31,813 bases of DNA from Nephromyces sp. MM_2019 (lineage: Eukaryota > Apicomplexa > Aconoidasida > Nephromycida), in the NCBI GenBank assembly GCA_015657535.1, contig JADHZB010000675.1, positions 1 to 31,813 of the forward strand, read 5' to 3'. Positions 1-12,347 of this stretch are shown piece by piece (position 1 is the first letter of the stretch; each line of letters begins with the position of its first letter). A program made the translations under genes and the position numbers. The notes under the pieces were generated by a model. The model was not told the DNA's origin, ran no database searches, and worked only from the letters and a program-made list of their open reading frames with translations.

Positions 1-17
1 AATATATATATAATATA

Positions 18-49
<32 letters not shown>

Positions 50-55
50 AAATAG

Positions 56-239
56 TAATATTATGGAACGTTTAAAGGTAGTCGTTGAGCCGAGTGGGGC
101 TACTTCATATGCGGCAGTTCACTCTGAAAAATTCAAACAAAAAAAATTCAAAAAAGTTGCCCTCATTTTATCGGGGGGAAATATCGAATTTAATAATATG
201 CCCCAATTTCTTAACTTAATAAAAGAAACAGAAAATTAA
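56..239 (+). CDS. Serine racemase / threonine dehydratase-type PLP enzyme, last exon (5' part outside window)
   Basis: This is the 3'-terminal exon of a fold-type II pyridoxal-phosphate enzyme. It follows a TG microsatellite and a TAG acceptor at 53-55, enters in phase with one spare base, and ends at TAA 237-239. The roughly 60 residues contain VVVEPSGA and, 30 residues later, VALILSGGN. These are the two C-terminal signatures of serine racemases and biosynthetic or catabolic threonine/serine dehydratases: the EPSGA helix start and the SGGN cofactor-phosphate region. The chain stops shortly after SGGN, as in serine racemases, and lacks the ACT-like regulatory domain of long threonine dehydratases. 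The PLP lysine and substrate loop lie upstream of the window, so racemase cannot be separated from dehydratase. An in-frame ATG at 63 is not a likely start, because the conserved region continues upstream in the family. Confidence 0.8.
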
Positions 240-240
240 T

Positions 241-244
241 AAAT

Positions 245-276
<32 letters not shown>

Positions 277-604
277 ACATACACACATACACACATGCAT
301 ACATACACACATGTATACATACATACACACACATGCATACATACACACACATGCATACATACATACACACACATGCATACATACATACATACATACACAC
401 ACATGCATACATACATACATACATACATACATACACACATGCATACATACATACACATACATGCATACATACATACACACATACATACATACATACACAC
501 ACATGCATACATACATACACACACATGCATACATACACACACACATGCATACATACACACATACATGCATACATACACACATACATGCATACATACACAC
601 ACAC
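241..604. repeat. CA / ATAC compound microsatellite
   Basis: A pure CA run is followed by interleaved (ACAC)n, (ATAC)n and repeated CATGCATAC blocks. The CATGCATAC element recurs about every 20-35 bp, so this is a higher-order tandem structure rather than a plain dinucleotide tract. Confidence 0.9.
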
Positions 605-635
605 CTAATATTTATACATAATTATAAATATTCAT

Positions 636-850
636 CTCACACACAATATATATCGCACACACACAATATATATCTCACACACACAATATATATCTCACAC
701 ACACAATATATATCGCACACACACAATATATATCGCACACACACAATATATATCACACACAATATATATATCGCACACACACAATATATATCACACACAC
801 AATATATATCACACACACACAATATATATCACACACACACAATATATATA
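636..850. repeat. ~20-bp minisatellite (CA run plus ATATATATC)
   Basis: About ten tandem units alternate (AC)4-5 with AATATATATC. The last base pair of the linker varies (ctcac, cgcac or cacac), and the block runs out into an AT microsatellite at about 841-860. Confidence 0.9.
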
Positions 851-1042
851 TATATATATATTTCACACACATACACACACATACACTTATATATATATAT
901 ATATATAATCCTAACACACACACGCTTATATATATCCTCTTTTTTTGTAATATCGATGATATATGTATATTTCATTTCATATTTGTAAAAGTATAATAAA
1001 TTGTTTTTTTAAAATTAATAAATATATATACATATATATATG

Positions 1043-1073
<31 letters not shown>

Positions 1074-1423
1074 ATGTGTGTGTGTGTATGTGTATGTGTG
1101 TGTATATGTAATTTGAGAAATAATTTCAAACCTATTTGTCTGAAAATAATTTTTTAAAAAGAATACACACATTTTAAGAAAAAATATGTATTTTAAGGGA
1201 AATAAGTGATATACATGTGTTTGTGTGTGTGTAAATATATGTCTGTATCAATACATTATATATATGTATTATTATGAGTATGTATGTGTGTGTATATATG
1301 TTAAGTATATGGGGGTGTGTATACATTTTGTATGTGTGTGTATATATGTTTGTTTTGTTTTAATCGAGATTTATTTTTCATAAATAAAGTGTGTAAAAAA
1401 CTATCAGATATATTTCTTTTTGT

Positions 1424-1850
1424 AAAATTATACATATTAATGTATGTGTGTGTGTGTGTCTGTGTTGTTATTTTTTATATTAATGTGTGTGTGTGTGGTT
1501 ATTTTTTATATTAATGTATGTATGTGTGTGTCTGTGTTGTTATTTTTTATATTAATGTTTGTGTATGTGGTTATTTTTTATATTAATGTGTGTGTGTGTT
1601 GATATTTTTTTATATTAATGTTTGTGTATGTGTTGATATTTATTTATATTAATGTATGTGTGTGTGTGTGTTGATATTTATTTATATTAATGTATGTGTA
1701 TGTGTGTGTGTGTGTGTGTTGATATTTATTTATATTAATGTGTGTGTGTGTGTGTGGATATTTATTTATATTAATGTATGTGTATGTGTGTGTGTGTGTG
1801 TTGATATTTTTTATATTAATGTATGTGTATGTGTGTGTGTTTGTAACTTG
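1424..1850. repeat. ~30-45 bp minisatellite with TATATTAATG core
   Basis: About ten units each consist of a variable TG run, then ttgttatttttt or ttgatatttattta, and a conserved TATATTAATG. The TG part varies in length between copies while the AT core is nearly constant, which gives unequal unit sizes. The array lies just past the stop codon of the Sft2-like gene, so it could fall in its 3' UTR. Confidence 0.85.
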
Positions 1851-1874
1851 TTATTTATTGTGTGTAAAAAATTT

Positions 1875-3348
1875 TTAAAATGGTAAATAAGGTTCACGCC
1901 TTTGTCTCCCTCTAAATATGCCAATAATATAAGACCAAATAGTACTGCCAATATATGAGAGAAATGATGTTCCACCTGAACACACACACATATACACACA
2001 CACATACACATACAATCAAGTTAATTATAAAACATATATATATATATATATGTGTGTGTTTGTATATTTATAGATGAAGCAATCGTAAGAGTAAATAGGT
2101 TTATTGTGTTAAAATGATGTGTTTGTGTATATACATGTTTAGATATTTAATATAAACATACAAATATATACACACACACACACCTGGGACATAAGATATC
2201 AAAAATGAAAATAGACTGGCAAATTGAGCTACTGAAAAAATAATTACCTAAATTATACACACAAATAATTATGTATAAATTGTTTTAAATTAATTATATA
2301 AATATTTATTAGTTTATCAATGTGTGTGTAAAATTGGATATGTATGTGTAAAATTGGATATGTATGTGTAAAATTGAATATGTGTGTGTAAAATTGGATA
2401 TGTATGTGTAAAATTGAATATGTATGTGTAAAATTGGATATGTGTGTGTAAAATTGGATATGTATGTGTAAAATTGGATATGTATGTGTAAAATTGGATA
2501 TGTGTGTGTAAAATTGAATATTTATGTGTAAAATTGGATATGTATGTGTAAAATTGGATATGTGTGTGTAAAATTGGATATGTATGTGTAAAATTGAATA
2601 TGTGTGTGTAAAATTGGATATGTATGTGTAAAATTGGATATGTATGTGTAAAATTGAATATGTGTGTGTAAAATTGAATATGTGTGTGTAAAATTGGATA
2701 TGTATGTGTAAAATTGGATATGTATGTGTAAAATTGGATATGTATGTGTAAAATTGGATATGTATGTGTAAAATTGAATATGTGTGTGTAAAATTGAATA
2801 TGTGTGTGTAAAATTGGATATGTATGTGTAAAATTTAATATGTATGTGTAAAATTGAATATGTGTTTTTATAATGTATATTGTTGTTTTGTGTGTGTAAT
2901 TGTTCATAAGTACAGAGTGTTTATGTAAGCTTGCTTGTGAATGTAATTCAATTGAATATGTGTGTAAGATGTGTATATAGAGTAATATAAATATGTATAA
3001 TTGAAAACTTACAAATAAATATGATTTGTAGATAACTGTGAAAAAGAGAGTAAAAAATAGTGAACTGGCATAAGCCAATGAGTAGGGCCATCTGTGTGTA
3101 AAATAGATATATAAATATATATAGCCTTCAGGATTTCACACACATACTTATGTGTATATATATATATATAGCACACAATCTAACTTATACACACAAGAGC
3201 TTATCTATATCTATACATATATATATATAAATATTAAAATGTGTAAGTTACACACACATAAATACTCATATATACACACACACAGACTTACTTATATATA
3301 TACACACTACACATACACGCACATACATGTATAAACATATACTCATAT

Positions 3349-3390
<42 letters not shown>

Positions 3391-5057
3391 TTACTCATCA
3401 AATGTTTGATAAATGGGCCAGTGCCCTTCATAATTGAAAGACAAACAAAGAGGGCGATAGAGCCCAATGTAAATGGAAATGAAAACCAAATTGGTTTAAG
3501 TATAGCGCTGTGTGTGTAAAATAAAATATGTGTGTAAGTTTTGTGTGTCTATATTATAGGGGTAAATTGGGGGGTGTATAAAGCTAGATGAATCTCCACA
3601 CACAACTATTTATATAAAAAGAGAAGAAAAAAAAATTCTAAAAATATCGCACATTTGATCATTACACACACACACCCTTATATTTGTAATAAAAAGTGTA
3701 CACAACCCCCCTCATACTTAAAATAAAAATATACACACACTGTATTATATCCCCTCACCCACTTATACTTAAAATAAAAGTGCTCACACATTGTATCATC
3801 ACATATATACACACATATTGTATCATCACATATACACACATATTGTATTATCACATATACATTGTATCATCACATACACACACATATTGTAATATCACAT
3901 ATACATTGTATCATCACATACACACAGATTTATACTTACAATGGGAGCGCAAAGAAGGATATAAATATTAAGAATATGCCTACACACGCAGCTATAGTGG
4001 AGTAAAATAAACGCTGTGGGGATAACGCAAAAGGTGATTCACTAAAGGCGGCTTGTGTGCGATTAAAAATATTGGCTGCACCGGAGGTTACAGTGCTAGC
4101 CCCTGCTTTGGCCACACTTATACCTTTTTCAATGATTGATTCCTTATAAAATAGTTATATATATATATATATATATATGTGTATGTGTGTATGTGGGTTG
4201 GTATATATGTGTGTGTGTGTATGTAGATTGGTATATATGTGTGTGTGTATGTAGATTGGTATATGTGTCTGTGTGTGTATGTAGATTGGTATATGTGTGT
4301 GTGTGTATGTAGATTGGTATATGTTTGTTTGTGTATGTAGATTGGTATGTGTGTGTGTGTGTATGTAGATTGGTATATGTGTGTGCGAATGCAGATTGGT
4401 ATATGTGTGTGCGAATGCAGATTGGTATATGTGTGTGTGTGTATGTAGATTTGTTTGTGTGTAGGTTAACTTGTGTATGTGGATTGGTGTGTGTGCTTAG
4501 GTTGATATATGTGGCTGTGGATGAGGGAAGAGGGTCGTAATGTGTGTAGCTATGAGGGGGGGGGGGGGTTACATGTTGTTAGAGTGTGTGGGTGTGTGTA
4601 CGCTAGGTGCTGTGTAAGTCGAGGTGTGTACATCCTTTGAGATATATAAGTAGTATTAAATAGAGTGAATGGGTATATATGGATCTGTGCGATCTTTATA
4701 ATGGCTAGTAAGATAAGTTATAGATTTCTACTTAAAGCCAAGGCGGTCTACACAGTGCATCAAATAGATGCTTAAAATCAAAATATGTGTGTGAATAATT
4801 TATCCAAGTTTATATATATTTAGTGTGTATATGTGTGTAAAACATACCCCAGGTTTGTTGTATGGCATATTTATTCCACCTTCAAGCAAACCATGGTTTG
4901 TGTTACCCGAAGGATTGCTTAAGAAGTTAATGGATGTGGATGAAAAACCTCCGCCATTTGAAGATGATGAGGTTGAAGATGTGAAGTGTGAATTATTCAT
5001 CATAGAGGGAGGTTTGGGGAGGGAAAAGTCATCAGGCTCGCTCTGTAAGTTAATCAT
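1875..5057 (-). CDS. Sft2-family vesicle transport membrane protein, six exons
   Basis: My exon model (minus strand) is 5057-4848, 4142-3940, 3507-3385, 3091-3013, 2247-2184 and 1975-1875, which gives 259 residues with every junction in phase and stop TAA at 1875-1877. Sft2/Got1-type proteins are four-helix Golgi and endosome proteins that act in vesicle fusion and retrograde traffic. Residues 1-70 (exon 1) are a Ser/Asn-rich cytosolic head. Exons 2-6 carry four hydrophobic helices, including IAACVGIFLIFISFFALP, then PFTLGSIALFVCLS with MKGTGPF, then AYASSLFFTLFFTVIYKSY, and finally FASLFSFLISYVPGG. The FTLGSIA and MKGTGP segment and the closing FxSYVPGG are the family signatures. The start is the first ATG of the open frame; upstream only a TTG at 5120 would extend it. 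Introns 1 and 4 hold long minisatellites. The exon 4/5 junction depends on using the TTTAG acceptor before GTAATTATT; the next acceptor downstream (TTTTTTCAG at 2233-2241) would break the frame. Confidence 0.87.
2321..2868. repeat. 20-bp minisatellite, ~27 tandem copies, in Sft2 intron 4
   Basis: The unit is tgtatgtgtaaaattggata, repeated about 27 times without length change. Variation is limited to a few positions (tgtg/tgta, ggata/gaata, one ttta). A degenerate copy follows at 2861-2880. It fills most of the intron between exons 4 and 5 of the Sft2-like gene. Its regularity makes it a probable length-polymorphic VNTR. Confidence 0.95.
3770..3930. repeat. Degenerate repeat with TTGTATCATCACAT core, in Sft2 intron 2
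   Basis: At least six copies of TTGTATCATCACATA (or a variant with tatta/aatat) are separated by short CA runs. They lie inside the intron between exons 2 and 3. The open reading frame over it is only the repeat translated. Confidence 0.8.
4170..4485. repeat. ~24-bp minisatellite with TGTAGATTGGTATA core, in Sft2 intron 1
   Basis: About ten to twelve units combine a TG run with TATGTAGATTGGTATATG. Two neighbouring units share the variant gcgaatgcagattgg, which suggests local unit duplication. The array sits in the 705-nt first intron. Confidence 0.9.
4556..4568. repeat. Homopolymer of 13 G
   Basis: There are thirteen consecutive G on the plus strand inside Sft2 intron 1. In DNA this AT-rich such a tract is exceptional. 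It may also be a sequencing-error hotspot. Confidence 0.9.
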
Positions 5058-8000
5058 TTTTGAATAGTAATCTGGATTAATAATACTTGTGTGAAATGCG
5101 TAGAAGACATAGGGTGTCAAATATATATATATATATATATGTATATATATGTTTAAGAGTGAAAGGTAAACTGTAGCAAGGGACTAGTAATTTCCTTTAT
5201 TGTTCAAAATAAATCAGAATAATAATATATGAAGGTACAATATTCCAACTTTTTAGATTTAATCCAGGTTTATATAGATTAAATATATCTGTGATATATT
5301 ATTGAAAATGTACATATATGTATATATATATATATATATGATTAAGTAACAAAGTTGTTGTATAATTAATAAAAGGGCTTAAAAAGTAACTAAATTTAGG
5401 TAACTTATTGACTAAAAACCTAACTAGTTTCACATATACTTATTATGTATATGCTTTTGTTATAAGTTATTATAAAACGTTAATTTAATTCAAATATGTT
5501 TTTATTTGATAAAAAAATGAAATAAGAGAAAAAAATCATAGTTCTTTAAAATTGTTTATTAAAAGAAAAAAGTTTAAAGAATTTTATTTTTGTATGTACA
5601 CTTGTCAATTTCACAAATTTATCCAAAAATTGTTATAGATAAACGGAGAAAAAAAAGCGGAGAAAGTTTGTAATGAATTTGAATGTTTTTTACTCCATGT
5701 ATTAAATGTTTTCAATAATGTATATTTTTTATATATGAAGCTTATATCAATAATATAAACAAATATGTTACCATTTTTGAATTAATGAAACGGGGGGAAT
5801 AATATGTTTGATGATGCTTGAAAAAAGTTACTTAAATAAAATGGAAAATTTTGCTTTGTTATCTCTCAATATGTTTAAGTAATAAATGATTAATGCCTCT
5901 TTGTATTATGATATATTACATTCATTCATGATTCAATAGTGTAAATAAATTTTTTTGTATATATAAAAACTTGATAAAATTTATTTACATCATAAAATTA
6001 CTTAATATAGGTAAACTATGTTAAAATTGGAGTAGAATGGATTAGATTGGCTTTGAAACAAATTCAAATAGTTTGTATTAATAAAAATTTTATCTTGTTT
6101 TTATTTCATAAATTAAACAGTTCCCAATAAATAAGTGATATTTTTTATAGTGTCATTTAAACTAAATCTTGATATAAATCATTTCTTCAGATATATAAAA
6201 GCAATCTGATCATTTGCTTTTTCACAATATGATTAAAATCATAACATAGATGCACTTATTTTAGGGTTAATTTAAAAATTTTCTGTTTCTTTTGAAACGA
6301 CACCATAAACTCAATAATTACACTTTCATAAATTAATCTTCATATTACATAAAGAATATATTAGGTGTTGTAATCCGTTGGTTCATAACCTACATATATT
6401 AACAAGCTTTAAATTTCATTGCCCAATGTTTAATCACCTTTAAACAAATCACAACATATTTTCATCTGATAATTCCCATGAAGCTTTATTCCGACTCTGA
6501 AAGAATTCAATTATTTAATTTATAACCTCCAAAGTAAGTAAAAAATAAGGCTTTATTAAGCTTTTGAACATATATTAGAATAATAATTTTAATCATACTT
6601 CCATCAGTTGTATTAACCTAATTTATAGAATGTTCATTCATACAATTGGATTAAATTTAAAAATTGAGCCTTCAATGAAATATTTACCTTAAGAAATCTC
6701 AAAGACTTAGCACAGATAGATGTGTCATAGGCTGATTAATTAAAGTTTAATTTTAATAAATTCATATTAACTTAAATATAATAGATTTAAATCTGATTTC
6801 GATTTTAAAAAATGCTGATGACTTGCATAGATAAAACAGCTTATTATTATAATAATAAAAATTCATTTTTATATAAACCAATATGTATAGTCTACTTTAT
6901 GAATTGTAAGGTGGGTAGATATATATTAAGCTCAATCTTAATTCAAGTCAAAATTATAAAATATACTTAGTTTTAATATGATTTTGTCAGTAACACACTG
7001 CTTGACATAGTGGAAACTTTACCTTCAGTATTTATTTAATTTATATTGTGAGCTTATTTCCACAGTGTTAAAATAAGTGTGTATTCAAGCTAATTATATC
7101 AAAATAGCTGAAATTGCTAATCATGCACACGTTCCGTAAATGCAACCTAAAAATAAGGAGTTAGGGATAAAATTAAGTTTGAACTTTTTCGTTTTTGATT
7201 CACTTTGGTTGTTTAAACATACGAAAAAAACATTTTCTTATAGTTATAAGGATATAGCAATAAGAATCTTTCATTGTTCAGTATGAATATGCACTAAACA
7301 GACTAAAGAGAAAATCAAAATTTACTTTAAAATTTACAATGTAAAATTAATTTCCAATCTCGAAAAGAGGTTGAAAACTTGGCCAACAAATTGTTTAATA
7401 TTTTGTGCTAACACCGAAAAGATACTTTTATCGAGTCTTGATTGTGTGCATCCTGCCCTAATATATTGACAACACTTTTACTATAGCAGTAAGATCTAAT
7501 GTGCCATTACTAGGTTTCCCTTCCTAACATAGTGGAGAACAAAGAGGGGCTACAGTTCTGTAAAGTGGGGTGTTACATAATATATCCTATGTTCTAAAAT
7601 GATATATAAAATAGTAGATAATAAATATTAGAATCCCAACAAATTGATTAGAGCTAGAGAAAATTTTCAAATAAAGTTTAAAGAAATCTTAAATGCCATA
7701 CTAATGCAGCTTTTCATACAGTGGAGTTAGCATTTGTTGGACGCTATGCAAGTTTGGTGTAATGAATTACTACAAACCACGCTTAGAAGTGATGGTGAAA
7801 AATCGGGAAAACTGAAGCTTGCACAAAATATGCATCAGTAAGATTATATTAATAAAAAAATCCGAGATAGCTTTTTTTCTCAAGCTTGAAATGACTTTCT
7901 TTCGTTGAAATATTTTCAACTTGGATTTATTTATATTAAACAGACATTGGAAAGTTAAATTGTCTTAAACACCAAACATTACATAACCAAAAGTTTTTAG

Positions 8001-8577
8001 TTAACTCATGGAGGCTTTGCAACATTTTTATATGCATTAAATTTACGGTTATGCATACTAAAAGTGGACTGAATTCGCTTGTGTAATACAAGCACAATAG
8101 GGGAAAGTAGTGTTAATTCATATAAGTAGAGCTAATTGAATTGGAGACACATTAATATATACTCAGATCAACCAAGCATTTGAAATGTTAGAATCTTTCA
8201 ACATACAAGTAATAACTCCATCTAAAAGGCATTCCTAAAATCAATTATAGTCCACACTTGCTCGCATTCCTTAAAATTTTCTCAACTTTTTTTAAATTTC
8301 TGAACAGCTTGAAAACTACAAATAGTAAAATCTCGCTAACTAAAACTATAAGTAGAATTGACATCCTCCTGGTGATGAATAGCAAGAAGGAAATCTTACA
8401 ATTTCTACTATAAGCTAACGCATCTCTGACTAAACTCTTCATTAATAATACTTAATATTTCAAACTTGAAAAATATACCCAGTCTGATAACAACCAAACA
8501 AACCTTTACCAACTAAGAACACGAGTTATATATATTTTACCCTATCGCATAAAATCCTTTTTATCTTATAAATTAAA
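5058..8577. other. Long divergent intergenic region, low in TG repeats
   Basis: This lies between the starts of the Sft2-like (-) and ceramide synthase (+) genes and should hold both promoters. Apart from AT microsatellites at 5120-5150 and 5312-5340, it is non-repetitive AT-rich sequence. The longest open frame (8245-8442, minus, about 65 codons) has no recognisable domain. Two short stretches near 7720-7852 look exon-like (see rejected). I find no tRNA or snRNA that I can support. Confidence 0.6.
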
Positions 8578-10464
8578 ATGATGAAAAATTTCTCAATCTG
8601 GAATGCCTTCTATGATTCAGGGGTTTCTACTCATACCCCAAATTCTGATAGTGCCCCAGGAATGTACCTTATGAAACAAGTCATGTCCACTGGTTCAATC
8701 GGCTACCATACCTATGACCAATACAAAGAAAAACTTCACCTTCCTTTAAAAGATCGCATTATAGTAAATCCCTCCGTAAATCTCAGCGAAGATGGTAAAT
8801 TCGTGATTGTGCTCACTTTAATATTCTTATTTTCTCGAATATTCATTGGAGGAATATTCTGGAAAAAAAGATTAGTATTTAAGTCGCCACTTTTTCGCTT
8901 AGCCCAATTTCTCAACATAGACAAAAAAAACCATCAAAGATTTTCAGAAGCATTTTGGCTGTTTTGCTGGCACACTACGAGCTTATGCTGGTGCTTATGG
9001 ACACTTTATATGGACTTTGGCACTAAAGAAAACCCCAATTGGCCCTACATGTTTTTCTCCGAACTTTCTCCACGATGGTAATCATTTTTTAAATATTGAA
9101 ATATTACAAAAATTTTTAATTTACATAGCCTTGACTTACTGTCACACTTTGTATGATTTGTTAAAAATTCTTTTTAAAAGATTCATAATTTATTACTAAA
9201 ACTTCTTTCGAGGGTTGTACTTCAATTTTTATTAATTAAAATACCATAAGCAGATATCCTTAAAATATAAAATAAAGCCTTTTCATTAATCTATTTTCTT
9301 AATGAAAAAAATCGAGTTTAACCTGGAGACTATATGACTATAATTCATACACACTACATCAATCATGAATACAAAAGTAATTATAACACTTGGACCATAT
9401 TTGAAACCCAGGTACTGGTTGGCTACACCAAATGAGCTAGCCAATGGAATAGCCGGCTGGCCAAATCTTTCTGTACCTCGTGTAGTTCGAGTTTTCTACT
9501 TATCTCAGCTTTCGTTTTGGCTATCGTGCTGTGGTACTATATTTGTTGAGGTTATTAGAAGAGATTTCTATATCTTGGGATTACATCATTTGGCAACTTG
9601 CACACTCATTGTCCTTTCATACTTTTCCTCTCTATGGCGGTTTGGATTGGTAAAACAAAAATTTGATATCAAACTTTTCACTTAACTTTATTATAACCTA
9701 AAATTTTTCAAGTTTCCAAGCTGATCATATTGTAACTATTTCATTTGAAAAATTGATGCCTCTCAAACTTTCTTTAACAATCATATAGCAAGCTTAAATT
9801 CTTTCACTTGTTATAATTCCATATTTTTATGATGTTCCTATTAAATTAATCACTTTTTACATTTTTTCAGATTGTCCTCCTGGTTCATGATGCTGCAGAT
9901 ATAATGTTATATGGTGCAAAATGCTTAAACTATATTGGTATTAACCAAATCATCACTGACTTTGTTTTTGCCATGTTTATGGTGACTTTTTTTTTCTTCC
10001 GTTTGGTGTTTTACCCCATATTTTGTGTATTCCCAATCGTCAATACAAATATTCTTAGAGCTACAACGTCATTGAGTATTAATTCATACTCTCAGATGCC
10101 TGGTCATTACGTATTTCCTACCTTCCTGTCTATACTTGTTGTAAGTACCATTTCGTTGAGTATATTGGATTTCTTAATACATTAACTCATTGATCGAAAC
10201 ACTTTTTAACTGATTGGTAATTTTTATTCAAGAATATAAATTTCCATATACATCTTTTTCCTGACCCAGATCCTCCATTTATATTGGTTCAATTTAATCG
10301 CAAACATGGCCTATAGGTTAATCAAGGCTCAATATGGGCGTAAGTATGAAAGTATTGATGTGAAAGACCCAAGGAGTGATGATGAAAATGTTATAGATAC
10401 AGACTATGAACCAGATGACGATGAATCTGAAGAATTCTCAAAAGAAAACAAAAAGACAAAATAG
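8578..10464 (+). CDS. Ceramide synthase (LAG1/TLC domain), four exons
   Basis: Exons 8578-9077, 9412-9649, 9871-10140 and 10270-10464 join in phase to 400 residues, normal for the family. Ceramide synthases sit in the ER membrane and N-acylate sphingoid bases with acyl-CoA. Exon 1 gives a soluble N-terminus and the first hydrophobic helices (near residues 77-92 and 128-145). Exon 2 holds the start of the TLC domain and the catalytic pair in RRDFYILGLHHLAT, with His225 and His226. Exon 3 begins VLLVHDAADIMLYGAK, the second half of the LAG motif with His252, Asp253 and Asp256. Exon 4 supplies the last helix (LHLYWFNLIANMAYRLI) and an acidic tail beginning DPRSDDEN, very like the RSDxE tails of known ceramide synthases. 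All active-site residues are present. The gene lies in the TG-poor part of the window. Start: ATGATG at 8578, with no better ATG upstream in frame. Confidence 0.93.
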
Positions 10465-12347
10465 GAATTGAATTTCTTCCTCAATATATTCATTGATTCA
10501 ACACCCTTGAAGATAATATCATTTTTAATTACCCAATGAATAATATATTTTTAGAATTTCTACATATCAACGCTACGATAACAAATTTTAGCTTATTAGA
10601 AAGTATATTTCTGATACCAATCTAGCCACTCGATATTAAAATAGATCATTGAGTGTTTTGAACAATTTTACAGATCAACGAAAACAATTAAGTAATATAG
10701 AGTAAAAAACATTATTTTTAAATGAGACCCACTTTAAATAATAAATAATTTCCCAGCATACTTTATAGCTATTGAATAAATGAGTACTACTATATTAAGG
10801 GTGTTGTGTAACTTTATTTGCTTAATTGTTTATCTTAGAGATGTGTGTGAATTTTCTGGAAAATGACACCCATACAAATTACATATTTACTCTTATTTAA
10901 GTCATAATAAAATGTGTAGTGCACTTAGAAATCTTATATTAGAAGAATTTAATGTGTTTTTTAAGACATATATAGCTACGTAGTTTAGTTAGTTCGAAAA
11001 TAAGAAAATAATATACTAATGTTTATAACACTGTTATCCTACTAATTTTAATAATTTAATATTAGTTTATATACATTTATAATTTTTGAGTAATAATTCC
11101 ATATTTATTCAAGACATGTTCCATAACTATCAACAATCTATTCTTACAATTAGACTCATCAATCAATTAGCAATGATTAAGTATCCTACAATATATTTCA
11201 ATTAAAGATTAAAAATTTATTTGTTTTTACTATTTTATTTTTACTGCTTTATTTATATTTTTGATTGATTTCCGATTGATTGAAAATTTTGATTATAGTT
11301 TGTGTAAAAATGTTTTATTACATATACTTCTGAATGAATTATTTGCAAAACTTTATATTAGTTTTAATAAGAACTTATAATAAACAATTTTCACTTATAA
11401 TACTCGACAGGCTTTTAAATATAAATAAGTTATTTTAAAATCCTTATTAAATTAGCTAAAATCCCAATGAAATTAATTTAACTGTTGTGTTTGCCCTTAT
11501 ATCTATCTAGTCTTGACTAATGTTTGATAGTTCAAATAATTGATTACATGTTTTGTATAAAATAGTTGTTAGTTTTTCAAATACTAAAGTCAAAGAAGAT
11601 AGCTAAATTTATTAAGTATTATTTAGAATATCTATAGGTGACATAAAACCAAAAAATAAAAATAAATAGAAAATTTTTTTGTGCAAAATTTTTATCATTA
11701 CCTTAAATAATATAAATAATTATATATATCCATAGTTATATTGAAAGAATCAAAATGGTAAAATTTTTTGGATGAGAAAATAGTCATATCTCGTACTTTT
11801 TGTGTAATAGTGTACAATTTTGCTTGATTTGAATGATACTAGATAGATAGTGTTGATTAACTTGATGAATTGAGATTCGTTATTCTTTGATAAATCGAAT
11901 GAGTGATATTTACTCGTACTGGCTAACTAACTTGACGTATTGAGATTGTTGATTGTAAAAGATTAGATGATGTTATTTTTTGATAAGTGGATATTCCTTA
12001 AGAAATTAGCAGGCAAGGATTGAGAAACAAATTTGAGATCTGCTATAAGTATACAAAAGATTTTTTCTAATCTTAGTTTTCATCAAAGGATAAAAACAAA
12101 ATTCTTTGTTTTTTTTCGAATTATAGTTATGATTGCTATTTCCGGATGTTTCGGATTGATTAAGTTATCAAGCTCCCCCATGTTTGCAAAATCTACATTG
12201 GAATAATGCTGTGAAATTAGACCTAACGTGAAAAAATGCGAAAATATTCCCAGGTTGTAGGGAATATTATTATACCTAGCTGTACTCTCTCTCTTCTATT
12301 AAATTCTTTCCTAATGTATTATCAAATTACACCCTTTAAAAATAAAA
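10465..12347. other. Convergent intergenic region without a visible gene
   Basis: This is AT-rich, non-repetitive DNA between the 3' ends of the ceramide synthase and Sec14-like genes. The only structure I noticed is an imperfect 25-nt direct repeat (ttgatgaattgagatt / ttgacgtattgagatt) at about 11870 and 11933. Open frames near the right edge mirror the Sec14-like exon on the other strand. Confidence 0.6.

Larger units (their letters stand above)
240..1874. other. Convergent intergenic region filled with simple repeats
   Basis: This gap lies between the 3' ends of the PLP enzyme (+) and the Sft2-like gene (-). It holds three distinct repeat fields, listed separately, plus short AT and TG microsatellites around 840-910 and 1020-1110. 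Open frames here translate only to His-Thr, Tyr-Ile or Cys-Val runs created by the repeats. I see no gene. Confidence 0.7.

Noticed and set aside
211..621. Open frames of 90-130 codons on both strands
   Set aside because: They translate only to Met-Cys-Val-Tyr or His-Thr-Tyr-Ile repeats of the CA/ATAC microsatellite, and overlap in several frames.
241..860. Possible CRISPR or telomeric array
   Set aside because: There are no spacer-repeat units of constant length and no telomere-type repeat. These are ordinary micro- and minisatellites.
2317..3078. A 253-codon minus-strand ORF as an independent gene
   Set aside because: Its first 20 residues are Sft2 exon 4 and the rest is the 20-bp minisatellite of intron 4. 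It is an intron read-through, not a separate gene.
7480..7570. Less AT-rich stretch as a possible snRNA or tRNA
   Set aside because: No cloverleaf, B-box, Sm site or known snRNA core could be found by eye.
7727..7852. Two exon-like blocks (ELAFVGRYASL; SDGEKSGKLKLAQNMHQ) on the plus strand upstream of the ceramide synthase
   Set aside because: Splice-like borders exist, but the pieces are 11-17 codons, would need a 30-nt intron and have no start or partner exons. Chance is likely.
8245..8442. 65-codon minus-strand ORF with a hydrophobic segment
   Set aside because: It has no domain or splice partner, and this length is expected by chance in a region of this size.
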